A stretch of 64,000 nucleotides of DNA, taken from Steromphala cineraria. Lineage: Eukaryota > Mollusca > Gastropoda > Trochida > Trochidae. How positions within the stretch are numbered: position 1 is the stretch's first letter; each line of letters begins with the position of its first letter. Below, one piece after another: positions 29,001-41,000 of the stretch. The stretch lies in NCBI GenBank assembly GCA_916613615.1, contig OU744725.1, forward strand, positions 61,450,575 through 61,514,574. Reading direction: 5' to 3'. Both the position numbers and the translations under genes were made by a program. Below the pieces are notes generated by a model, which saw nothing but the letters and a program-made list of their open reading frames with translations, did not search any database and was not told where the DNA came from.

Positions 29001-32000
29001 TAATTCCGTATTCATGAACCTATATGTTAAAGTCAAATAAATACAGACAAGATGAGAGGTTTTCCTAAATTCCAGTCACATTAAAGGGATTCGGAAAGAC
29101 ATCTTTGACAATCGGCCATTTTCATGGATATAAGTAATTTTCTGAATTTCAAATGAGCCCTTGCCCATTTTATCAATAGTAAACTTCAATAATTTTATGG
29201 GCCATTTCTTCCTCCAATGTGCAAAAAGGCCTCTTGCCCCTGCCTTTCCCCATCACTGTATTATATTTACCCGAATTCTCCAACATTGCCATGGTAGCAT
29301 TCAATCCGAGGGCAACAGTCCAGATGACGTCATAACCTTGCGAAGCCAGAAGATCCCCAACCATTGATCTGTTCCCATTTCTAATAAAATGAAGCGCCGT
29401 AAAATCTGTCGGCCTTAATCCCGACAGAGATTTTGAGTTGAAAGGATCAAGATATAAGCTGCCTGTATAGAACACGCCCTCCACGGCACGTGCCATTTCC
29501 TCACGTGTACACGTTATCCCTTGATCAGGTTCCGCCCACCAGTCGATGGTAAGCCAGCCAATCAGAATCCAGATGACTCGGGGATATATCAAACCGTGCT
29601 TAAAACTCTGAAAAGAAGGGTACGCAACTTCAATGTTCAATCCTTATTAGATAATAAAATGAAAAAAATAAAACAAAGTTTAGTAGCTTCTAGTTTATTG
29701 ATGTATCCAAAAACTCATTACCGTAAAAAATTATCGTTATTTGTAAGACATCGAGATCAAACAACTTAACAACTTGCAAATCAAAAACGTTGAAAGGACG
29801 TTTGATAATCAATTATTGATAGAACATTACTTGCCTTGATGACAAGCTAAGATTACTAAAGACCTTCATTTTGGAGGATAAGTACCAAATTGATTATCAA
29901 GGATGCGAGCATATAGAATGAAACCTTCATGTAAACGTATTGCCCTATTGTATTTCCTTGCTCCTTAACTCACTGAACCTTATCGACCAAGGGTCATGTA
30001 TACATCATCAGAGAACCATAAAGCAATGTTTGAACTCAGTAAGGCCAAGGATAAAGTGATTGTTTCTGGTTTTCCGCCCGCGTCAGTTTCAAACTTGCAC
30101 ATTTAGCCTTTTTTGCCAGATTTTGACAAGGGAAAATTCACCCTTTATTCCCTTGCCTAGAAAAACATTGAAATGTGATTTTTTAAATTGTAACTCGTTT
30201 TGGTTTTTGTTCATCTTAGCCTTCAAGTACGCAGTGATAAAGTGAAACAAGGTTTATGTTTATAGTTTTTCTATTTCTGTTCAAATGTGTTCCATGTTCA
30301 ATGATTAAAAAAATGGAAATTTAAACAATCCGGGTCATCGTACCAATTTGTCTCTATGTAAAGACCAAAAACATTTTATATAGTTTTTGGATCCTGAAAC
30401 TCATTGACATATTGGTCGCCTCGTCACCAAAGTAGAAAAAATAGACAATTTCTTCTTAGTTAGTTTAAGAATAATAACATTATCATTGATTTAAAGGTAC
30501 CCATAAAACAATCTTATTTTGAGATTTTAAACGTAAATTTTAAAGGCTATAATTGTATTTATGTTGTTTAATTGAAACTGAAATCTGAATTTGGACCAGT
30601 ATTCCTTAAATTCAACTTTAAAAGAGAGCGAATTAATAAACGTTTCGTGGTTAACAATCAAAAGCTGAAGACTTTCATATAAAATTAAATACAAAAAGTC
30701 AAATTCGAATAGATTAAGGCTAACAATAAATGATTTAATAAAAGTGGAAACCTCAAAAAGGCACATCTACATGATATGAAAATATGTACACCACATTTGG
30801 TGCAGATTGGTCACGTAGTTTCAGTCTTTAGCTCCGGAATCTAACCCTTCACTTAAATGCAGATTCCAAACTGTTGCCATGGAAACCAAAAAATATCAAA
30901 TTGAAAAGAAATTGAAACCCATAAGAAGGCACATCTACATGATATGAAGAGGGTATATATAATACCATATAGGGAGACATAATTCTATATAGAAAGTTAA
31001 GCGTTTTGAACGACAGCTGCTGTCCTGTGCTCGTAGTGTATTCTGGTTTCTACATGGCTAGCAAGTGTTCTGGCATTGATGCAGAACATATGTCTAATGC
31101 CCTTTTTACATGCGCACGTTTACTCCTAGGAGTATATTTACTCCTAGGAGTAAATATACTTACAGGGAGTAAACGTGCCATGTAAACAGCCCAAACATAT
31201 TTACTTACAGGAGTATATTTACTCCTAGGAGTTAAATACTCCACCCCTAGAGGTAAAGTAAAAGTATATTTACTTTTACTCCTGTGAGTATCCTGTCATT
31301 TTCTATAGTATTAGCATAGTTGAATGATTAGGTTGAGGTAAATGACTTGCATTTATATAGTTTTTAAACACTACTATTGTGTTTTCATCAATAATAACTT
31401 GCATTCAAGATTATTCTTTTTAACTTGTCGAGAGCATGTTTCCTAATGAAGGAAATGTGTTGGTTTTTTTGGTGTCATTCTTTTAAAACCGAAAACCAGC
31501 TGCGTTCACTCCTTTTACACTAGAAGTTGATTGACCAAACAAAATCTATGGTAAAATTGTGTTAAATTCTTCTCTGCCTCAAGATTTGCATTTCACACAT
31601 TGAGTTTTCTATGAAAAAATATATTTCTACTGTAAGCAAATCATGATATACTTAAGGGTCCTTAAATTCCAATGGAACGCAAAGTAAATATACTTTTACT
31701 CCTAGGAGCAAAAATACTCCTAGGAGTAATTATACTCTCAGGAGTAAAGTGCGCATGTAAAAGGGCATAAGCATTAAAGGGGAAGTAGCACGTTTTTAGG
31801 GGGAATATAAGGTGATGTCAGGAAAAAGAAACTTAATGGTACATATTGAAAGACAATATATTAAAACTAAATAGAGCTGTAATAATTCAAATATATAACG
31901 TAAAGTTTAGCCATGCGATAGCTTTTTCTTCCTCAAAATGAATAAAAGGTGTTCACATAAAATGGCCGCCAGTGGATTTTATGTGAATCCTCATACTTTG

Positions 32001-35000
32001 TCCTCTGGCTATGGATGATTGGTTTGTGTAATGAGATTGTTGTCACTGTAAAAATAATACATTAAGCATTAACTTACAATTATCAGTGAAAATTTTAAAA
32101 TATAAAATTATCAAAATACGTGCTACTGCCCCTTTAAAATATGATTTATAGTGTATATGTAAGTAATTTCTTCTTACTTCACAAAGAACTGGTCTGGCTT
32201 CTTCGGGATAAAAGCCTCCGACAATAACGCGGGCATCTTTATCCTGAAAAGGTAAGTTCATTATCGTCCACTGTCAACCGTTTCAAGTAACATGACACAT
32301 TTTTATAGTGGTTTTACGTTTCCTTTTTCTTCAAAGAAAAAATCACAATTTCATTGCACGATCCTTCATTAGAGAATCAATCGTTTCTACTAAATGCATT
32401 TATCATATTTCAGAGATCAATGACGTTTTGCTTATGTTACGTGTATCATAATCGGGAACATGTAAGAAAATGCACTACATTATTTTGAAGATATTTTATT
32501 GAATTTTTTTGTTGGCACGGAGATGGAAAGAGAAACAATGCAGCAATTAATTAACAAGGAAGAAAAACTATTGTTTTACCTTTAATCGTTGCACGTGCTG
32601 CACCGGACTAATCTTGAAGACCTCTGACGTCACTAGTGTGATGTTCGCTTCCTGTAACGCCTCCACAAGGTCATCGTTTACCTGTATTAAAGACAAGCAT
32701 TTAAAGGAGCGGTAGCATGATTTCTGGAAAATTTTATAATTTTGTAATTTTTCACTGATAATTGTACGTCAATGCTAAATGTATTATTTTAATAGTGTCA
32801 AAATCTCATTACACACACCAAACATCCATAGTCAGAGAACAAAGAGTCATATAAAGTCAATTGGCGGCCGTTTTTGTGTGAACACCTTTAATTCATTTTG
32901 TGTAAGAAAAAAGAATCGCATGGCTAAACTTTACATTATAGATTTGATATATCTCTGCTTTATTTAGTTTAAATACATTTTCTTTCAATTGGAATCTATT
33001 TTCATTTTCCTGACATGACTTTATATTTTACTTAAAAACCTGCTACTGCCCTTTAAAGGGGGACTAACAAGGGCTTCTTTAAAAATTAATTTCTTGCAAT
33101 TTTCCCCATTAGATAATTACGACAATTTATTTACAACAAATCAATTTAAAGCAAACGAAACAATGTTTACTTTTTATAAGTTCATCCAAAATAATGATAA
33201 TACCGACGTCCTATTTCATCATTTTACGAAGAAATCAAACTTACATATACAACTCGACAAATGTTTGACTCACTATCAAGTGTGACTTAAAATTGTAGCA
33301 TTGGTGGAGATTGTAAAACAGATTTAAGGCCATAACTTGATACCCATTTGATAATAACGGATCTTGATAAACATTTGCATCATGAAAATAACCTGACAAA
33401 TGATCAGAAGTCCATGACCATCTAAGAAAAGGCGCATTGTTTACGTCATAAAGATAAAGTTTCTAAAAGGTTTCCTGAACGTTTCTTCAAAACGTTTCCT
33501 TACAACGTTTCTGAAACGAAAAAGAAACTCCACAAAATTACGTTTCAGAAACGCTTTTTAAAACGTTTCTCAAACCAAAAGGAAACGTTTCAGAAACGTT
33601 ATAGAAACGTTTCTGTGTTAGCTGGGGACACCCTTGTACGGGAACAGTATTTCCTTGTTGGGGTCAAATGAAATGTATAAACTCTCCTTACATCATGGTG
33701 ACTGCATTCAAACATGTAGAATAGCGCCACAATGTCTTAGAATATTTGCGCTAGAAATAAGACATTACATTCAGCTGTCTAAATGTGTGTTTTATGGTAT
33801 AGTTGAAGGGACAGTCATATCGGGGTAATTATTGTGGAAACAAAATTTAAATTCAAAATTCAAATTCAAATTCCTTTAGTTCATGATTATAACACGACCA
33901 AGTTCAAAGATATTCCTGGGGGTAGCATTTTTGTTGATTTATATTTGACAACGCGATAAAGAAGAGCATACAAGTAAATTTTGTTTTCACACACAAAAAA
34001 AACCCGATAGGACTGTCCTTTTAACTGAAATAATATTTCCCTTTCCTCACCATGGTGAAAAGCTCGTAAGCCTGGTAGATGGTTGCTACCCGGGTCCAAC
34101 CGAACTGCTGGAACATCCGGATCCGGACCGGAATGACGGACACATCCGGCGGGGAAAGGCGCATGAACTTCGGGAAGCGAGTCTTGATTGACAGGGCGGG
34201 GGAGGAAGAACCGTACGAGATCTGTTGGAAGGAATGCACATGGAACACGAGAATTGATATATATATATATTATCCAAAACTGGATAACATATTGTCTTTA
34301 CTTGATTCACAATGCTTTGGCATAAAATGATGATATCACTAAACCATAATGTGAGAAGTTTAAGTGCTATAAAATAACCACATCAGAAGTGGTATAACGA
34401 TGCTGTGTTAGGATATGTGGAGTCTTATATGTCAGACATCTTCATTGAGAGTGCAATTATTCTCTTAACTTGTTATTAATGTTTTCATAAAACGTTTAAT
34501 ATCAGTTCAAACATGAAAAACACGATTGTAATGGACATTTTTTATTTCAATATTAAATTTGTAAACTGTAGACGAAACAAGATGCCTACTTTTCCTAAAT
34601 AGGTTATTCGTCTCCCTATATTTCTATTATTTAAAAACTGTTTTAATCAATGTATGTATATATAGTAGTATGGTATGGTCTATACGTACACATGATTGTC
34701 TTCAACGCTGTTTTTAAGCAAGACATGCTCCTGTTTATGGTAGACGGGTATGTGTATAAGTTTAAATGTCTTCCTAAGGCTGTTTTTAAACAAAACATGT
34801 CCCTGTGTATAGTAGTAGGGTATGGTCTTTAAGTATATTTGTCTATCAAACGGTGTTGTAAGCGAGACATGTCCATGTTGATTTACCTGCACGATATACG
34901 AGGCCTGTGAAGTGGCTTATAAGGTGCTTGTGTTAAGGTGAAACAAGGCTCTGAGGGTTTCTGCTCTCAGAAAAACCTGAAGAGAGGGACTAAATCGCGA

Positions 35001-38000
35001 GGGCGTTAGCCCGAGGCATTAGTCCGACCTTAAAGTTTTAATGAGGGCAAAAAAAAACGAAGAATATGTCCCCCTTCTTGGTGTGTAATAGAGGCAGAGA
35101 AAGCGCGACTATAAATGGAAGAAGTCAAGCTCACTTATTTGGCTTGTCCGCAGTGACTGATGGTAAATAATGTCCGGTTTAAAAAGCGAAAGGTTTCAGG
35201 TTCGAATCCAGCAATCACTTCTTTGAAATTTTCAAGCTTAGATTTTTAACTCTTAGTCTCTTTGAAATGCTTACTTTCAATAAAAGACCTTCATTTCAAA
35301 ACATCATACGGGGCTGTTCTCGGAAGAAAAACACTTAAGAGGCTATTCCTAGAAGAGAAGCAACCTGAAGAACAAACACACAGAATCTGACCTAGGTTCA
35401 TACAGATATACGAGATTCCAGAGATACGAGGCCTGTGAGATGACCTGGGAGACTCTGATAGACATAGAGGGTTAGCTGTACGAGATTCCAGAGATGCGAG
35501 GCCTGTGAGGTGGCCAGGGAGACTCCTTTAGACAAAGAGGGTAACCTGTACGAGATTCCAGAGATGCGAGGCCTGTGAGGTGGCCAGGGAGACTCCTTTA
35601 GACAAAGAGGGTAACCTGTACGAGATTCCAGAGATGCGAGGCCTGTGAGGTGGCCTGGGAGGATCTGATAGACATAGAGGGTTACCTGTACGAGATTCCA
35701 GAGATGGGAGACCTGTGAGGTGGCCTGGGAGTCTCAGATAGACATAGAGGGTTACCTGTACGAGATTCCAGAGATGTGAGGCCTGTGAGGTGGCCTGGGA
35801 GGATCTGATAGACATAGAGGGTTACCTGTACGAGATTCCAGAGATGTGAGACCTGTGATGTGGCCTGGGAGTCTCAGATAGACATAGAGGGTTACCTGTA
35901 CGAGATTCCAGAGATGCGAGGCCTGTGAGGTGGCCTGGGAGGATCTGATAGACATAGAGGGTTACCTGTACGAGATTCCAGAGATGGGAGGCCTGTGAGG
36001 TGGCCTGGGAGTCTCAGATAGACATAGAGGGTTACCTGTACGAGATTCCAGAGATGTGAGGCCTGTGAGGTGGCCTGGGAGGATCTGATAGACATAGAGG
36101 GTTACCTGTACGAGATTCCAGAGATGTGAGGCCTGTGAGGTGGCCTGGGAGGATCTGATAGACATAGAGGGTTACCTGTACGAGATTCCAGAGATGTGAG
36201 ACCTGTGAGGTGGCCAGGGAGACTCCTTTAAGCAAAGAGGGTTACCTGTACGAGATTCCAGAGATGTGAGGCCTGTGAGGTGGCCTGGGAGGCTCTGATA
36301 GACATAGAGGTTACCTGTACGAGATTCTAGAGATGGGAGGCCTGTGATGTGGCCTGGGAGACTCCTTTAAGCAAAGAGGGTTACCTGTACGAGATTCCAG
36401 AGATGCGAGGCCTGTGATGTGGCCTGGGAGGCTCCTTTAGACATAGAGGGTTACCTGTACGAGATTCCAGAGATGTGAGGCCTGTGAGGTGGCCTGGGAG
36501 GATCTGATAGACATAGAGGGTAACCTGTACGAGATTCCAGAGATGGGAGCCCTGTGATGTGGCCTGGGAGACTCAGATAGACATAGAGGTTACCTGTACG
36601 AGATTCCAGAGATGGGAGCCCTGTGATGTGGCCTGGGAGACTCAGATAGACAAAGAGGGTTACCAGTACGAGATTCTAGAGATGTGAGGCCTGTGATGTG
36701 GCCTGGGAGACTCCTTTAGACAAAGAGGGTTACCTGTACGAGATTCCAGAGATGCGAGACCTGTGAGGTGACCTGGGAGACTCTGATAGACAAAGAGGGT
36801 TACCTGTACGAGATTCCAGAGATGGGAGGCCTTTGAGGTGGCCTGGGAGACTCCTTTAGACAAAGAGGGTAACCTGTACGAGATTCCAGAGATGGGAGGC
36901 CTGTGATGTGGCCTGGGAGACTCAGATAGACATAGAGGTTACCTGTACGAGATTCCAGAGATGGGAGGCCTGTGAGGTTAACTGGGAGACTCTGATAGAC
37001 ATAGAGGTTACCTGTACGAGATTCCAGAGATGGGAGGCCTGTGAGGTGACCTGGGAGGCTCTGATAGACATAGAGGTTACCTGTACGAGATTCCAGAGAT
37101 GGGAGGCCTGTGAGGTGACCTGGGAGGCTCTGATAGACATAGAGGTTACCTGTACGAGATTCCAGAGATGGGAGGCCTGTGAGGTGGCCTGGGAGACTCA
37201 GATAGACATAGAGGGTTACCTGTACGAGATTCCAGAGATGGGAGGCCTGTGAGGTGACCTGGGAGGCTCTGATAGACATAGAGGTTACCTGTACGAGATT
37301 CCAGAGATGGTAGGCCTGTGAGGTTAACTGGGAGACTCTGATAGACATAGAGGTTACCTGTACGAGATTCCAGAGATGGGAGGCCTGTGAGGTTAACTGG
37401 GAGACTCTGATAGACATAGAGGTTACCTGTACGAGATTCCAGAGATGGGAGGCCTTTGAGGTGGCCTGGGAGACTCCTTTAGACAAAGAGGGTAACCTGT
37501 ACGAGATTCCAGAGATGGGAGGCCTGTGATGTGGCCTGGGAGACTCAGATAGACATAGAGGTTACCTGTACGAGATTCCAGAGATGGGAGGCCTGTGAGG
37601 TTAACTGGGAGACTCTGATAGACATAGAGGTTACCTGTACGAGATTCCAGAGATGGGAGCCCTGTGAGGTGACCTGGGAGACTCTGATAGACAAAGAGGG
37701 TTACCTGTACGAGATTCCAGAGATGGGAGGCCTGTGAGGTGGCATGGGAGACTCTGATAGACAAAGAGGGTTACCTGTACGAGATTCCAGAGATGGGAGG
37801 CCTGTGAGGTGGCATGGGAGACTCTGATAGACAAAGAGGGTTACCTGTACGAGATTCCAGAGATGCGAGGCCTGGGAGGCTCTGATAGACATAGAAGGTT
37901 ACCTGTACGAGATTCCAGAGATGCGAGGCCTGTGAGGTGGCCTGGGAGGCCGTAGAGCAGGCACATCCTACTATAGCGATCTTGGTCGGGCCCTGGTAGA

Positions 38001-41000
38001 TGTTGTCTGTCATTCTCTTGATCCCTTGTCCTGCATCGCACTGTACAATCATAATGAATAACAATTCAGATAAGAGCACTTCGTTAAGAGGGGCATCAGA
38101 AATAACAAAGATCCCTTTTTTTTATTTTTCGAGGCAAATAAAGATATTGGGAACTATTATACATGTAAACTCATATCATAATTGATAATAAAAACATTCT
38201 AATAAAGTGTTTACAATATATTGTAGGAGTAAAATAAAGATCTAAAAGTAAAAAGGCATGGAATGATGTTGATAACAGCTCGTAGATAAAATTAGGAAAA
38301 TAAGAATGAATGTAAAAACCATAAAAAAAGTAATTGATGTTGAATTTGAAAGAAAAGGGAAACAGAACCGTAATCTCAAAACAAACAAACACACATATAC
38401 TTTCTCAACACAAGGATATATCCACAAAAATGAACAAACAAACACAAACAAACAAACAAACACAATTACATTCACTCATACAGTCCCAAATAATCCCCAG
38501 AAAAATAAATTTAAATAGATTACAAAATTATAATCAACGGCCAAAATGTTTAAATTATGAACTTTAACTGTACCAATATCTGACCCGTTCTAATTCAGTT
38601 TAACTCTATCGACTTTTTAAACTATGGAAATGTTAATATGTCCATTTTGGCTAGGAGTAGTTTGAAGTCGTATCTGTTGTATCCATAGATGGTTGATAAG
38701 TTAAGGTACAACAGTATGAACAGTTAAAAAATAAAAAGTTTTCTAGACGATAAAGCACAAATATTAAAAGAGCGAAAGTTTCAACAAATGCTATTGTCGC
38801 AACAAACAGATCGGAATTGCATTGGAAAATAAATATTTGCAAAAATCTTGTTAATCATCCTACTCTTATCATTTTATGTTTATAGCATTTGAGAACCTTC
38901 TCTCAAATTATTCATTCAGTCTTTTGGATTGATGTTCATATATATTTAGTTCGTGAGGAAGCAAAGGGAACAATATTTTAGTTTGGTTAGATCGCCGCAT
39001 TGTTTATTGCACATGTTAATGATGCTGTGACAAAGGCAGCAATCAGAGAAAGTGAATTAAATGAAAATAAAGGTTTTTTTCTATTCAAAATTAGTTTTAA
39101 GGGTATGTTTACTAATGTTAAATACTACACCCAAATCACATGCTTAACATGAACAATTTATACCAAAATGTTTCCAAAAATACAAAGCCTCTTATAAAGT
39201 TTAATATTTTTACTTCTCAAGTATCTGAAATACAGTCCCTCATTATTTATCTTATTTGTAGCAAAAAATTACGGATAAGTCAAAGTCTGCAAACAAATTT
39301 ATCAAATTGCAATCTCATTTAAAAATATCAAGTAACACTTTGACTTAAATATGATTTAAGGTGAAACGGGTTGAATTTTTTCATATCATACAAAGATATT
39401 GTCGAGAGCTTCGTCATATGTCTTTTCATGGTTTTGAAACTTCGACCATTTTTAGAATTTAAAAAATGTCAAACATCGTTTTGATATTGATCAGAACGTA
39501 CGATTTTTTAAGAATTATTATCTCAAGATGTTTATGTTTCGATTTAAGATAAGATAATCTTGTTTTGAAAATGGCATCAGAGTATCAAAAGCATTATATG
39601 AAGGTATGGTGAACGTCTCCGAATGTATCCTTTTTCTTTGTTTTTTTGTCTCACCCACAGCTGCGTATTTTAAGTTTGTTCACATGCTTGTGATCTTAGT
39701 TCAAATATGATATAATTTGGGTTTCGTTTTGACGTTCATAAAATAACTCCAGGACCACTTACAAAAGATCATCAATTGTCTATGTGTAAAATAACCTCTC
39801 AAATCATATTTCGGGATCATCATGGTGAAATAGACAGATGAGGTCATATTTGGGAAATTCGGATTTTCTTAAATTTCAACTAAAATCATCCATGTAAACT
39901 TTGTAGGAAATAAGTCATAACAATGACGTTGCCTTAGCACAAAAGAACACATATGAATAAGCTCTAAAGCTGTTGATCACTTATGAAAGATTTTGTAGAG
40001 CACAATAGAAATCAATGTTTTCGAAATTTTGACCCCTGGTCACTTCAATGATCTGCCAAATTTGTTACAGCTATCTGCTAGGTATGACATACGAATATGT
40101 TACCGCAAACTGAGTCTTAACTTATGCAATAAAATTTCATCATTATTGGTTTCGTTTTCACAATGCTGAGATGCCTCAAAGACGTTACAAATTACATGAT
40201 ATTTGCACTAGAATACGAAGGTTAGTGAACAAACTTAAGATACGCAGCTGCACATGTTCAGTCTTTTTCCCAACATAAAATGAATGATGCATGATAATAG
40301 CTTATTGGCATATATCTGTTCAATTAGACATAACCGTTCGAGATAAGAACTAAAATGTCATAAAAGTAAATATGCACTACATCCATATGCCCAGTATTTT
40401 TCTCAACACAAAAATGAATAATTTATAATAGCATATTGGCAGTTCTCTAGTTCAATTAGTCATAACCGTCCCAGGAAAACATTAAATGCTACTCTGTTAT
40501 AAAAGTAAGTACGTACATGCATAACTTCCTGACATGTGGAAAGTCGACTAATATATACTAGAACCTAACGTGTGTGTAAAGTTCCATTAGTGACTGTTAC
40601 CTGTGGTTACTATACACCTGCCTCAATGCATGTATCTTCTCTATGGCATTATTTTACCGTCATCTGTCAATATAAACCTTACCTGGATAAGAATAACGAT
40701 TGTGGTTCTATATGGTAGTAAATGCGGCATTTAAGAAACTATTTATTACAATACTAGCATTGCACTATCATTTTGCTCTGCGCTTGATAACCCAACGAGC
40801 GACTGGCAAACCATTAACTACCTACATTGACTAACTTGATATACATTGGAATGGATTTCTTGATGGTAATGTTTGTTCTTGCAATTTCATGTGTATTTAG
40901 TACAATCTAGGTTTTTTTAATCGTTTTGTAAAAATAAAGTTTATTCTAAAATATGAATACAATCGATTGATTTATTTTCTCGAAGTGAAAACTGAATAAT

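Noticed and set aside
29173..29270. Extension of receptor exon 6 past 29271
   Set aside because: The open frame continues, but phase and homology require the donor at TCGG|GTAAAT to join exon 7 (GSGKRLEDF).
36800..37486. 228-residue open frame in the 70-bp array
   Set aside because: It arises from tandem copies of an exon end plus intron start; 69-bp units keep it open by chance. There is no start or stop context beyond the repeat.
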